NCBI GenBank assembly: GCA_029972135.1
Contig: CP124755.1
Location: 1,302,001 to 1,366,000 of the forward strand
Length of the DNA stretch: 64,000 nucleotides
Reading direction: 5' to 3'
DNA from: Candidatus Thiocaldithrix dubininis
GTDB taxonomy: Bacteria > Pseudomonadota > Gammaproteobacteria > Thiotrichales > Thiotrichaceae
A model generated the notes under the pieces. The model was given only the letters and a program-made list of their open reading frames with translations, did not search any database and was not told the origin of the DNA. The position numbers were made by a program, and so were the translations under genes. This document shows, in pieces, positions 50,567-59,862 of the stretch. How positions within the stretch are numbered: the stretch's first letter is position 1; each line of letters opens with the position of its first letter.

Positions 50567-53500
50567 ATGAAAACCCTAAATGCCAAAACTGTTGCCTTAG
50601 ACGGCAGTAATCTGATTGAAGCCAGTGCAGGTACTGGTAAAACGTGGACGATCTCGTGGTTATACCTGCGTTTGATTGCGCATGAGGATTTACGCGTTAA
50701 CCAAATGTTAGTGGTCACGTATACTGAAGCAGCGACCGCAGAATTGCGTGACCGCATTCGTAAACGCTTAGCGGAAGCCCTCGCTTTCTTAGAAGATCAG
50801 CTCACCGAGGAAAGCTACGCCGAATTATTGCAAGCCACTGAACTTGATAAAGCGATACTGATTCGTCGCTTGCAACGTGCTTTGGTAAGCTTTGATGAAG
50901 CAGCGGTGTATACCATTCACGGGTTTTGTAAGCGGGTGTTAACGGATAACGCCTTTGAAGCACATTTACGCTTTGAAAGCGAATTAGTGGCGAATGAAGA
51001 TCAGCTCTTAACCGAGTTAAGCGATCAATTTTGGTATCAATACTTTCATAAGCCTGATGCGTTGCACTCACAGCTTTTGCAGACCTATAAGCTTACGCCA
51101 GATCGTTTATTAAAAGATGTGCGCTCGTTTATTGGTAAACCCTATTTAACCGAGCCGGTGTTAGGGGTTAATCCCGATAATTTCCAAACCTTAAAGCAGG
51201 GTTTAGAACAGCAATTAAGTGTTTGCGGACAAACATGGGCGAAGCATAAAACTGCTATTCAACAGTTATTATGGCAAGCGTTACAAGATAAAGTTTTAAA
51301 TGCGAATGTCTACAAAAAAACTAAGCTCTTGGATTGGTATAACGCCTTAGACAGCCTATTTGTTGACTATATTTTAAGCCCGATGGCTGTTGATGCGCTG
51401 GATAAATTGTCTGCGGATTGTATGGCAGGCAAGCTGAACAAAAATAAAGTAGCGCCTAAGCACGTATTTTTTACGCAAGTACAAGCCGCTGCTAAAGTGC
51501 AACAGGAATATTTAGCGTTTTTGCCTTTAGCTTTAGAACAATTGCGTTTAGACCTTTTGCATTACTTACGGGTTGCCTTGCCCAAACGTAAGCAGCAATT
51601 GGGCATTTTAACCTTTGACGATTTATTGATTCATCTGCGGGAGGTCTTAGCCAAATACCCATCGTTTGCCGCGCGTTTGGCCGATAAATTTCCGGCGGCG
51701 TTAATCGACGAATTCCAAGATACCGACCCGATTCAATACGACATTTTTAATACGATTTATGCGCAGAGAACCGATAAGCGTTTATTTTTTGTCGGCGACC
51801 CCAAGCAAGCGATTTATGGCTTTCGCGGCGCGGATATTCATACCTATTTAAAAGCCTCGCGGCGTGTGGATCATCGGTATACCTTGGCGCATAACTACCG
51901 TTCGCACGAGAATTTTCTACGCGCCCTTAATCATTTATTTGCGCAATCACGCCAGCCGTTTCGTAATGAAATTGCCTATGAAGAAGTTAGCGCGGGCAAA
52001 GCGCAAGCCGATTTAAAGGTTGATCCGCCTTTACCGAGTTTGCGTTTATGGGATTGGGATCGCTTAGATCAAGAAGCCAATGTTACCCAAGTACAAGATG
52101 AGATTGCCGAAGCCGTTGCGGATGATATTGCAAGACTTTTAAATTTAGCGCAGCAAGGCAAGGCGAGTATTGGTGAACAGCCGATTCAAAGCCGTGATAT
52201 TGCGGTGTTGGTGCGGACTAATCCGCAAGGCGAGCGTGTTAAACAAGCCTTATTAAAACGCGGGATTGCCAGCGTCAAAAAATCGCGGGAAAGCATTTTT
52301 CAAACCCGTGAAGCCGCCGACTTACGCACGTTTTTACGGGCAGTGGCTGCTCCCAAACAACAGGCACTCATTAAACAAGCCTTGGTTAGCGAGTTGTTTG
52401 GCTATAACGCCACGCAATTGATTGCGCTAGACACCCAACCGGACGCGCTAGATCGGGAATTGGAAGCCTTTGAAACGTGGCATCAGACGTGGGTCAATCG
52501 GGGTTTTATGTCCATGTTTCGGCAATGGATGATTCAGCGCAAACGTTACGCCTTTTTATTAAGTTTGCCAGACGGTGAACGGCGTTTAACCAATCTGCTA
52601 CACCTTGCGGAAATTGTGCATACCGAAAGCCGTTTAACAGGGCATGGTATGCCGACTGTTATTCGTTGGTTGCAGCATCAAGCCAATTTAGAATTCAGTG
52701 AGAATGAACACGAACTACGCTTAGAAAGTGACGAAAATTTAGTACAAATTGTTACGATTCATAAAAGTAAAGGCTTGGAATACAGCATTGTGTATTGCCC
52801 TTATTTGTGGCACGAACGCGAGGCACGGTCATTGCCGACGTGGTTTAATTGGTACGATAGTCAAACCGATTTAGCCTGTTTGCAACCAGCTTTACTCGCC
52901 AGTGATACTGAAAAGTATGCCTTATACCAAGCCGAACAAGCTGAAAATTTACGCTTATTGTATGTGGCATTAACCCGTGCGAAATACCATTGCACGATTG
53001 CTATGGTCAGCGGGCATATTAAGCAATTCGATTATTATTCTGGCTTGGGTTGGTTATTATTTGGCGATTTAGGCAATAGCAAAGCGATTCTCGGCAAAGC
53101 AGTTAAAGAATCACCGATTAGCCCCGAAGAACGCCAACACTTAATGCAACAGCGGCTTAAGCAAATCGTCAATAAATCGCAAGGTTTAATGCGTTATGAA
53201 GCCTTACCCGTGTTGGCTGAGCCGCAGCGTTATCAAAGCCCGCAAAGCGAACGCGTGGTGAATATTCGGCGTTTTAGCAATCGCATTCCGCCTGTGCCCA
53301 AGGTGGGCAGTTTCAGCGGCTTAACCGCCGGTTTAGATGATGAACAACCGGATTACGACGTGTTGGTTTGGCAAACCGCACCTATCACCGAGGCGAACCA
53401 AGGTATTTTTCCACGCGGCGCACAAGCGGGTAGTTGTTTGCATAAAATGCTGGAAGAATTGGATTTTGTACAACCGCTTGCCGAACAACGCGACACCGTA

Positions 53501-54115
53501 TTAGTGCCTGCTTTAGACAAGCACGGTATAAAAAACACTTGGTTAACTGCCGCCGAAGTCTTATTAAACAATACGCTGCAAACGCCTTTAACCGAGGGTT
53601 TTAGTTTAAGCCAATTGCCGCGAAGCCAGCGTTTAGATGAATTAGAATTTTACTTTCCAATTCAGCAATTACGCGTCGCGGATTTACAACGTGTATTGCT
53701 AAAACACTTACCAAAAGACTGGCAAGCGATTCAACGCGCGGTACGGCAATTGAATTTCAAGCAATTGACCGGCTATATGAAAGGCTTTATTGACCTGATC
53801 TACGAATATAACGGGCGTTATTATATTGTGGATTATAAGTCGAATGATCTTGGCTCAGCGTTTAGCGATTACACGTTTGAGGCAATGCTCAACGAAATGG
53901 CAGAACACCACTATTATCTGCAATTTCTGATTTACTGCGTAGCCTTACATCGTTATTTAAAAATGCGCTTGCCAAGTTATGACTGGCATCAGCATTTTGG
54001 CGGCGTGCAATACCTGTTTTTGCGTGGTATGAACCCTTATCAAACCGGCTCTGGCGTGTTTGCTTACCAACCCGATTGGGCGTTTATTCAAGCGTTAGAT
54101 GCTTTGTTTAATTGA
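50567..54115 (+). CDS. recB: Exodeoxyribonuclease V beta subunit RecB
   Basis: Helicase-nuclease subunit of RecBCD, which resects double-strand breaks and degrades phage DNA. The 1182 aa protein has the helicase motifs of UvrD-like enzymes: LIEASAGTGKTW with K26, TYTEAATAELRDR, FDEAAVYTIHGFC, ALIDEFQDTDPIQY, FVGDPKQAIYGFRGAD, TIHKSKGLEYSIVY, and LLYVALTRAK. The C-terminal nuclease domain carries GFIDLIYEYNGRYY and YYIVDYKSNDLG. No recC or recD is adjacent, and no clear ribosome site precedes the ATG. Confidence 0.96.
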   Translation: MKTLNAKTVALDGSNLIEASAGTGKTWTISWLYLRLIAHEDLRVNQMLVVTYTEAATAELRDRIRKRLAEALAFLEDQLTEESYAELLQATELDKAILIRRLQRALVSFDEAAVYTIHGFCKRVLTDNAFEAHLRFESELVANEDQLLTELSDQFWYQYFHKPDALHSQLLQTYKLTPDRLLKDVRSFIGKPYLTEPVLGVNPDNFQTLKQGLEQQLSVCGQTWAKHKTAIQQLLWQALQDKVLNANVYKKTKLLDWYNALDSLFVDYILSPMAVDALDKLSADCMAGKLNKNKVAPKHVFFTQVQAAAKVQQEYLAFLPLALEQLRLDLLHYLRVALPKRKQQLGILTFDDLLIHLREVLAKYPSFAARLADKFPAALIDEFQDTDPIQYDIFNTIYAQRTDKRLFFVGDPKQAIYGFRGADIHTYLKASRRVDHRYTLAHNYRSHENFLRALNHLFAQSRQPFRNEIAYEEVSAGKAQADLKVDPPLPSLRLWDWDRLDQEANVTQVQDEIAEAVADDIARLLNLAQQGKASIGEQPIQSRDIAVLVRTNPQGERVKQALLKRGIASVKKSRESIFQTREAADLRTFLRAVAAPKQQALIKQALVSELFGYNATQLIALDTQPDALDRELEAFETWHQTWVNRGFMSMFRQWMIQRKRYAFLLSLPDGERRLTNLLHLAEIVHTESRLTGHGMPTVIRWLQHQANLEFSENEHELRLESDENLVQIVTIHKSKGLEYSIVYCPYLWHEREARSLPTWFNWYDSQTDLACLQPALLASDTEKYALYQAEQAENLRLLYVALTRAKYHCTIAMVSGHIKQFDYYSGLGWLLFGDLGNSKAILGKAVKESPISPEERQHLMQQRLKQIVNKSQGLMRYEALPVLAEPQRYQSPQSERVVNIRRFSNRIPPVPKVGSFSGLTAGLDDEQPDYDVLVWQTAPITEANQGIFPRGAQAGSCLHKMLEELDFVQPLAEQRDTVLVPALDKHGIKNTWLTAAEVLLNNTLQTPLTEGFSLSQLPRSQRLDELEFYFPIQQLRVADLQRVLLKHLPKDWQAIQRAVRQLNFKQLTGYMKGFIDLIYEYNGRYYIVDYKSNDLGSAFSDYTFEAMLNEMAEHHYYLQFLIYCVALHRYLKMRLPSYDWHQHFGGVQYLFLRGMNPYQTGSGVFAYQPDWAFIQALDALFN

Positions 54116-54126
54116 TTAAAAATAAT

Positions 54127-54146
54127 TAGGTTTTGCGTTAAACCTA
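54127..54146 (+). terminator. Weak hairpin after recB
   Basis: TAGGTTT and AAACCTA form a 7-bp stem with a six-base loop, 11 bases past the recB stop. No strong T run follows. Confidence 0.35.
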
Positions 54147-54206
54147 TCTGAAATTTGCAACGACTAAGCCCATTATGTTTACAACTCATAGTTTCATAGG
54201 TGGCTT

Positions 54207-54362
54207 ATGCGCGTGCTGTTAACTCAACTCGGACAACGTTTACTCATTGGTTTGGCTTTGTGGTATCTCATATTACTGGTCATGGGTAAACCGGTGTATG
54301 CGCATGCGGGCGACGTAACAAACCTTAACAATGCTTCAGCCGCTGCTTTATGCCAAGCTTAA
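54207..54362 (+). CDS. Small exported/membrane peptide, paralog of the next gene's N terminus
   Basis: A 51 aa open frame, shorter than usual cut-offs. It encodes MRVLLTQLGQRLLIGLALWY, LILLVMGKPVYA, then HAGDVTNLNNASAAALCQA. The first 32 residues align with those of the next gene (RLLIGL-x-L-x-YL-x-LL-x-G-x-P-x-YA), and both share the upstream aggtg(g/a)ctt-ATGCGC. The segment looks like a signal peptide, followed by a short tail with one Cys. A perfect terminator follows. It may be a real small gene or a partial duplicate. Confidence 0.55.
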   Translation: MRVLLTQLGQRLLIGLALWYLILLVMGKPVYAHAGDVTNLNNASAAALCQA

Positions 54363-54371
54363 TTCAAGCCT

Positions 54372-54405
54372 AAAAACCTGTCCGTTTACGCACTGACAGG
54401 TTTTT
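54372..54405 (+). terminator. Rho-independent terminator after the 51-aa gene
   Basis: AAAAACCTGTC and GACAGGTTTTT form a perfect 11-bp stem with a T run, 10 bases after the small gene's stop. A terminator this strong supports the small gene being transcribed as its own unit. Confidence 0.85.
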
Positions 54406-54495
54406 ATATTGCACGTATTATCCCGCAAATCTGCACCGCATTTGCACCCAACCCCCGCATACTGTTAAGCACTAGCTCTTTCCTTTAGGTGACTT

Positions 54496-54948
54496 ATGCG
54501 CCCACTTTTTACCCTGATTGCAGAACGCTTATTAATCGGTTTAAGTTTATGCTATTTGGTATTACTGTTCATTGGGCAGCCTGCTTATGCCTGTGTGGAA
54601 ATGGAAGAAGATCTAATGAGTTCCTATGAAATAATAGGCTGGTTTAGTGTAGTTGCAATGCAGGTATTGGCTATTTTAGGGTTGGCGATTAAATACTTTC
54701 AATCTCGGCGTTGGTTGTGGGTGATTCTGAGCATTGGGGTCAGTGTATTAGCGCATTTTGTGGCATTGGGTACAATGATTGGTTTAGATCGCATGACTAA
54801 AACCGAAACATTAAGTACGCCTGCGCTATTGAGTATTGGTTTTATAACGATTATTTTAACTTCAATATTAGCTTATAAACTGTTACTGAATTTATATAAG
54901 CATCAAGCTCCTGCTAAATTAGCGCTTAAGCCCATTCCTGTTTCTTAA
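54496..54948 (+). CDS. Membrane protein of unknown function
   Basis: A 150 aa protein with an N-terminal hydrophobic segment ending QPAYAC (possible signal peptide), then three further helices (about 46-66, 73-97, 110-134) and a basic C terminus. No conserved motif recognised. Its first 32 residues and its ribosome site resemble those of the 51-aa gene 290 bases upstream, which suggests a tandem duplication. Not obviously linked to recB or the ilvE-like gene beside it. Confidence 0.7.
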   Translation: MRPLFTLIAERLLIGLSLCYLVLLFIGQPAYACVEMEEDLMSSYEIIGWFSVVAMQVLAILGLAIKYFQSRRWLWVILSIGVSVLAHFVALGTMIGLDRMTKTETLSTPALLSIGFITIILTSILAYKLLLNLYKHQAPAKLALKPIPVS

Positions 54949-55097
54949 TTAAACCATTACAGTTTTATCCAAAAATCACCATTACAGTGACAGTTTGAAA
55001 GCGAACTGTACTGCTTAAATAAAAAAAATCTGCATCTGTATTGCTTAATGCGAACGCTTTACAGTGTTCACCTAAATAGGAAAAAGGATGCATAGTC

Positions 55098-55967
55098 ATG
55101 TCGAGTTCTGCGTTGTGTTGGTTAGATGGGCAAATTGTGCCCGCTAGCGAAGCCAAAATTTCGGTATTTGACCACGGTTTTTTATACGGCGATGGCGTGT
55201 TTGAAGGCTTACGTTTTTATAACAAACGTATCTTTCGTTTGCCCTTGCATTTGCAACGTTTGCAGCGTTCAGCACAAGCCTTAAATCTAAAGATCCCATT
55301 AAATGCCGAGCAATTAAGCGCAGCATTAGCCGACTTACTTCAGCAATCAGCGCTGAACGACGGTTATATTCGCTTAATTGTGACCCGTGGTGTGGGCATT
55401 TTAGGTATTAATCCAGCGAATTGCGTTAAGCCGAGTATTGTCATCATTGCCGATCAGTTGCAGATGGTGACGGATGCGCAGCGTGCACAAGGCGTGCGAA
55501 TGATAACCGCCTCAACACGGCGGTTAACGCCGGATCGTTTAGATTCACGCATTAAAAGTTTGAATTATTTGAATGCGATTTTGGCACGTATGGAGGCAAA
55601 CGTAGCGGGTGTGGAAGAAGCCGTGTTATTAAATGATCGCGGTTGTGTAGCAGAAGGCACGGCGGATAATATTTTTATTGTCAGCAATGGCATGTTATTA
55701 ACGCCGTTGGCAACGGAGGGCGCACTAGCTGGAATTACGCGGCATACGGTTTTAGAACTGGCGCAAGCCTTGGGTATTCCAGCACGGGAAACGGTATTAA
55801 CGCCTTATGATTTATATAATGCGGAAGAATGCTTTCTAACGGGTACGGGCGCAAAATTGATTCCAGTCCGGGAAATCGACGGACGGGCGATTGCGCAATG
55901 TCCGGGTAAGTTTTATCAGCAATTGAATCAAGCGTTTGCGGCGTTAATAGCGCAAGAAACCCATTAA
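55098..55967 (+). CDS. Fold-type IV PLP aminotransferase, branched-chain amino acid or D-amino acid type
   Basis: A 289 aa PLP enzyme of fold type IV. The lysine that binds PLP is K153 in SRIKSLNYLNA; VFDHGFLYGDGVFEGLRF, VTRGVG, EAVLLNDRGCVAEGTADN and ECFLTGTGAKLIPV complete the family. IlvE, D-alanine aminotransferase and ADC lyase share these. The size and TGTGAKLIPV ending favour IlvE, which makes Val, Leu and Ile. The call is not certain without alignment. Confidence 0.85.
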   Translation: MSSSALCWLDGQIVPASEAKISVFDHGFLYGDGVFEGLRFYNKRIFRLPLHLQRLQRSAQALNLKIPLNAEQLSAALADLLQQSALNDGYIRLIVTRGVGILGINPANCVKPSIVIIADQLQMVTDAQRAQGVRMITASTRRLTPDRLDSRIKSLNYLNAILARMEANVAGVEEAVLLNDRGCVAEGTADNIFIVSNGMLLTPLATEGALAGITRHTVLELAQALGIPARETVLTPYDLYNAEECFLTGTGAKLIPVREIDGRAIAQCPGKFYQQLNQAFAALIAQETH

Positions 55968-56015
55968 TAGTCTAAATTGATTAACCTTGTGTGATGATTT
56001 ATTGAAGGAAGTAGC

Positions 56016-56783
56016 ATGCTACCCGAGAATTTTAAATTAGCCGATTATTTACAGCGCATTGCTTATAGCGGTGAAGTTAAAGCGGATTATGCCACTCTTA
56101 AACAGTTAATGGCGTGTCAGTTGCAAAACGTACCGTTTGAGAATTTAGATGTCTTGGCGGGTAAACCGATTTCGTTAGACCCACAAACCATTGTCGAGAA
56201 GATTGTGTATCGGCGGCGTGGGGGGTACTGCTATGAAGTCAATGGCTTATTTGCTATGGCATTAGGCAGTATCGGCTTTCCGTATCGGATTGTCGCGTGT
56301 CGCCCGCTGTTTTATCCGGTGCGGCGTCCGCGCACCCATGCGGCGTTAGTGGTAACGGCGGAAGGGCAAGATTATTTAGTCGATCTAGGTTTCGGCAGTT
56401 ATGGTATTCGCCAACCGATGAATTTAGCCGTATTGGATACGCCCGTTCAGCAAGATTATGACCGCTATCAATTGACAATAGCGGCGGACGGCGATTACGT
56501 ATTAAGTGCGTTGGTTGAGGGCGAATGGATTAAACAGCACGGCTTTAATTTAACGCCAATGGAATGGTTAGATTTTATGCCTGCCAATTGGTTTAACTCC
56601 ACACATCCTGATGCAGTGTTCACGCAAAAGCCGTTGATTTTACTGTTTACACCAACTGGGAAGCGTGTATTGTTTGGTGATAGTTTTAAGCAAACGGAAC
56701 AGGGTAAAACCACGGTGCAAACTGTGTTACCAAAACAACAAACCGATATTTTAGCCGAGTATTTCCATCTAAAATTCAGCTAA
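56016..56783 (+). CDS. Arylamine N-acetyltransferase
   Basis: A 255 aa acetyl-CoA-dependent enzyme with a cysteine-protease-like triad: C72 in RRGGYCYEVNGLF, H108 in RTHAALVV and D123 in LVDLGFGS. The motif QNVPFENLDVL at 37-47 is typical. In bacteria it may detoxify arylamines or act in secondary metabolism; no substrate is suggested by neighbours. Confidence 0.93.
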   Translation: MLPENFKLADYLQRIAYSGEVKADYATLKQLMACQLQNVPFENLDVLAGKPISLDPQTIVEKIVYRRRGGYCYEVNGLFAMALGSIGFPYRIVACRPLFYPVRRPRTHAALVVTAEGQDYLVDLGFGSYGIRQPMNLAVLDTPVQQDYDRYQLTIAADGDYVLSALVEGEWIKQHGFNLTPMEWLDFMPANWFNSTHPDAVFTQKPLILLFTPTGKRVLFGDSFKQTEQGKTTVQTVLPKQQTDILAEYFHLKFS

Positions 56784-56843
56784 CAGGCGTACAATAGCGC
56801 GGCTTCTAGCATTGCTTTTGGGTTGAAAAAATAAGCTGTGAAT

Positions 56844-57722
56844 ATGCGCACAAGTTTAGAACTGCTAATTTTAGCAGCCGTTTGGGGTGGTTCATTTCTT
56901 TTTATTCGCTACGCCGCGCCAGAGTTTGGCGTGTTTCCGATTATTTGGTTACGTGTGGCGATTTCATCGTTGTTATTACTGCCCTTATTAATTTGGCATA
57001 AACAAGTCAAGTTATTATGGCAACATGCTGGCGCAATGTTATTAGTTGGCGTATTAAGTGCGGCGATTCCCTTTGTTTTAATTGCATGGTCATTATTATC
57101 CATTACGGCGGGTTTAGCCTCGATTTTAAATGCCACCACACCTATTTTTACGGCTTTAATTGGGGTGTGGTGGTTACGTGATCGCTTAACGGGTTCACAA
57201 TGGTTAGGTTTATTGATCGGTTTTATTGGCGTGATCTTATTAGCTTTAGATAAAGCCGATTTTAAATCCGGCGGCTCGGGTTGGGCGATTGTGGCGATGT
57301 TAAGCGCTACCTTGTGTTATGGAGTTTCTACACATTTTACCAAGCGTTATTTAGCGAATGTACCGCCTTTAGTGAATACGGTTGGTTCACAAATTAGCGC
57401 GGCGATTGTCTTAACACCGCTAGCGTATTGGAGTATGCCCGACCATATACCAACGCTAAATGCTTGGGGTGTAGTTTTATTATTAGCCGCATTATGTACC
57501 GCCTTTGCGTATTTAATATTCTTTCGCTTAATTGCGATATTAGGTGCATCAAAAGCCGTTACCGTAACGTTTTTAATCCCCGTATTTGGCGTGTTATGGG
57601 GCGATTTATTCCTGCACGAAAGTGTAAATGCAGCTATGCTGATCGGTGGCAGTATTGTGGTTGTTGGCACGTCGCTTGCGACCGGCTTCATCCGCTTTCC
57701 TCGAACCCCCTGTACTAGCTAA
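56844..57722 (+). CDS. EamA-family (DMT) transporter
   Basis: A 292 aa protein with about ten helices in two EamA repeats. The first begins AAVWGGSFLFIRYAAPEFG, and the second includes AMLSATLCYGVSTHFTKRYL and FLIPVFGVLWGDLFLHE. Metabolite exporters of this family have varied substrates. The frame also opens at a GTG two codons earlier (56838). Confidence 0.88.
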   Translation: MRTSLELLILAAVWGGSFLFIRYAAPEFGVFPIIWLRVAISSLLLLPLLIWHKQVKLLWQHAGAMLLVGVLSAAIPFVLIAWSLLSITAGLASILNATTPIFTALIGVWWLRDRLTGSQWLGLLIGFIGVILLALDKADFKSGGSGWAIVAMLSATLCYGVSTHFTKRYLANVPPLVNTVGSQISAAIVLTPLAYWSMPDHIPTLNAWGVVLLLAALCTAFAYLIFFRLIAILGASKAVTVTFLIPVFGVLWGDLFLHESVNAAMLIGGSIVVVGTSLATGFIRFPRTPCTS

Positions 57723-57728
57723 TGTTGT

Positions 57729-58151
57729 ATGCAATATGTATTGTTATTTTTTTCTGCTCTGCTCGCAGCTTCGATATTTCCCGCGCAATCCGAAGCCTTA
57801 TTTGCGGGTTTTTTATTAGAAACTCCGGGTGACTTTTGGGCATTATGGGCCGCCGCCAGCGTAGGCAATACCGTGGGTTCAATTCTGAATTGGGCATTGG
57901 GTCGCTATATGGAGCGTTGGCAACATCGCAAATGGTTTCCTATCAAAGTAGATAGTTTAGCTAAAGCCCAAGCCTTCTTTCAGCGTTACGGTTGGAGTGC
58001 ATTATTATTAAGCTGGATGCCGATTATTGGTGACCCCATTACCGTGGTAGCGGGCTTATTAAGAATGCCGTTAATTCCTTTTATTATACTCGTGGCGATT
58101 GCGAAAAGCGGGCGCTATTGGGCGGTGGGTTGGTTTATTATGCAAATGTAA
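57729..58151 (+). CDS. YqaA-family membrane protein (DedA/SNARE-associated fold)
   Basis: A 140 aa membrane protein of the YqaA family, a short relative of DedA/VTT proteins. Seen are FPAQSEALFAGFLLET, ASVGNTVGSILNWALGRYM and SWMPIIGDPITVVAGLLRM, which are conserved parts of the fold. DedA relatives are linked to envelope lipid and proton-motive functions. It is 6 bases after the EamA gene and convergent with the hydrolase gene. Confidence 0.88.
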   Translation: MQYVLLFFSALLAASIFPAQSEALFAGFLLETPGDFWALWAAASVGNTVGSILNWALGRYMERWQHRKWFPIKVDSLAKAQAFFQRYGWSALLLSWMPIIGDPITVVAGLLRMPLIPFIILVAIAKSGRYWAVGWFIMQM

Positions 58152-58156
58152 AATGT

Positions 58157-58855
58157 TTAGACGGGCGTTAAAGCCTGTATTAATTGCTTAACGCACGTCA
58201 CAGGCTGTGTTTGCAATAAAAAATGCCCTGAATCCGCAATCGTGTGAATTTGTAAATGGGGAAAATAAACTTTTAAAGCGTTGGCATTGCTTAAAGGCAC
58301 AGCCCAATCATTAGCCGCCCGCCAATAAAAGGTGGGGAGATTATAAGTTTGTGTCAAATTAATCACAGATGTATTAGCCAGACAGCGAAACCGATAAGCT
58401 AATACTGGGCTATCCACTTGCTGCATCGCTTGGCTTAATAGGTATTGCGTCTGTGTATTCATTCCCAACCCGCTTAACGCTCGGTACGGAATAGGCAAAC
58501 GTAATAGCTGCGCTAATGGCAAGTGTTTTAGGGTATTTAATAACTGGGGGCGGGGACTTTTGCCAAACGAAGCACAGAAAATTAAGGCTTTTAGCTCAAT
58601 CTGGCGCTTGACTAATTCAATAGCCACTAAACCAGAAAACGATTCAGCGATTAAAACCGTATCGGGCGTAAACTCAACTTGTTGTAATACCAACTCCGCT
58701 AATTCGTGGGGATTTAAACAGGCATTGGGGTAATGAATCACATGCGTTTCAAATTGCGTGGGTAATTGTGCCAAGAAGGGCGCGAATAGCACGCCTGTAC
58801 CGTCTAAACCCGGTAGTAAAACTAGTGGAATTTTTGTTGCATTGTGTTTCTCCAT
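58157..58855 (-). CDS. Alpha/beta-hydrolase
   Basis: A 232 aa hydrolase. Oxyanion segment LLPGLDGTGVLF, nucleophile S72 in AESFSG, and a late His in DSGHFLLQTQ. No signal peptide and no lipase-specific feature is seen, so the substrate (ester, thioester or other) cannot be named. It is divergent from the AEC transporter gene. Confidence 0.82.
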   Translation of the reverse strand: MEKHNATKIPLVLLPGLDGTGVLFAPFLAQLPTQFETHVIHYPNACLNPHELAELVLQQVEFTPDTVLIAESFSGLVAIELVKRQIELKALIFCASFGKSPRPQLLNTLKHLPLAQLLRLPIPYRALSGLGMNTQTQYLLSQAMQQVDSPVLAYRFRCLANTSVINLTQTYNLPTFYWRAANDWAVPLSNANALKVYFPHLQIHTIADSGHFLLQTQPVTCVKQLIQALTPV

Positions 58856-58900
58856 CTTCGGTATAGTAACGCGCTTTCGGCTGAGGCTAAAGGGTTTGCC

Positions 58901-59836
58901 GTGCTTGACAGTTTACTAGCAATTATTCCGCTGTTTACGTTAATTGGTTTGGGTTATGTGGCGCGTCATACGCTGTTGGATGTGCGTATGTTGCCCGCTT
59001 TGAATCAATTTGTGTATTACTTTGCTGTGCCTGCCTTGTTGTTTAATGCGGCACGTAAACAATCGCTGGATAGCTTATTCAATCTGCCTGCCTTGGCTGC
59101 GTTTAGCCTAGGTGTGGTGTTGACGGGGGTGTTAACCTATGCGCTAAGCCGTTGGGTGTTTGCCTGCCGTGATGCTGAGGGTTTGGTCATGCGTATGCTC
59201 AATACCACCTTTGCCAATTACGCTTATATGGGGATTCCGCTAACCTTTGGTTTATTGGGTGAAGCCACCCATGCGGCAACTATTAGTATTATTTTGGCGG
59301 GTAATTTGCTTGTGATCGGCGGGGCGCAATTATTAATAGAAATTAGCCGCCAATCGCAATTTAGTTGGTTACAAGTTTGGCGCATTTTAGACAAATCCTT
59401 ATTACGTAGCCCGATTTTTGTTTCAACTGTTTTAGGCTTAATCGCCTCTGGTTTACAACTGCCCTTGCCCAAAGTAATGAATAGCACCTTAGAGATGCTT
59501 GCCCCGGCTGCGATTCCCGTTGCTTTATTTTGTTTAGGCGCGAGTTTGCAGTTTAAACGCACGCAAACCTCTGTAGCCGAAATTGCTACCTTGATTAGTG
59601 TAAAGCTGATTGCACACCCCGCCTTAACATGGTTGGCATTTGTGTTAATCGGCGTAAGTGATGTCATTTGGTTAAAGGCAACCTTGTTATTGTGTGCCTT
59701 GCCGACCGGCGCGTTAGTGCATGTTATTGCGATGCGCTATAACGCCTTTGAACAGTCCAGTTCACAATTAATCGTCTTATCGACCCTGTTATCATTATTG
59801 ACTGTTACGCTATGGGCAAGTTTGCTAAGCTTTTAA
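58901..59836 (+). CDS. AEC (auxin efflux carrier)-family transporter
   Basis: A 311 aa membrane protein with about ten helices of the AEC family (FTLIGLGYVARH, FVYYFAVPALLFNAA, MGIPLTFGLLGEATHAA, PVALFCLGASLQF). In bacteria these export or import small organic acids or other metabolites. The open frame extends upstream to 58844, but AAAGGG at 58889-58894 precedes the GTG at 58901 by 6 bases, and the extra N-terminal residues overlap the divergent gene start, so I choose the GTG. Confidence 0.87.
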   Translation: MLDSLLAIIPLFTLIGLGYVARHTLLDVRMLPALNQFVYYFAVPALLFNAARKQSLDSLFNLPALAAFSLGVVLTGVLTYALSRWVFACRDAEGLVMRMLNTTFANYAYMGIPLTFGLLGEATHAATISIILAGNLLVIGGAQLLIEISRQSQFSWLQVWRILDKSLLRSPIFVSTVLGLIASGLQLPLPKVMNSTLEMLAPAAIPVALFCLGASLQFKRTQTSVAEIATLISVKLIAHPALTWLAFVLIGVSDVIWLKATLLLCALPTGALVHVIAMRYNAFEQSSSQLIVLSTLLSLLTVTLWASLLSF

Positions 59837-59862
59837 CTTATTAAATAACAATAGGTTAAAGT

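Noticed and set aside
54988-55012. Inverted repeat ACAGTTTG/CGAACTGT before the aminotransferase gene
   Set aside because: Short, one G-U pair, no T run; could be an operator, but nothing supports it.
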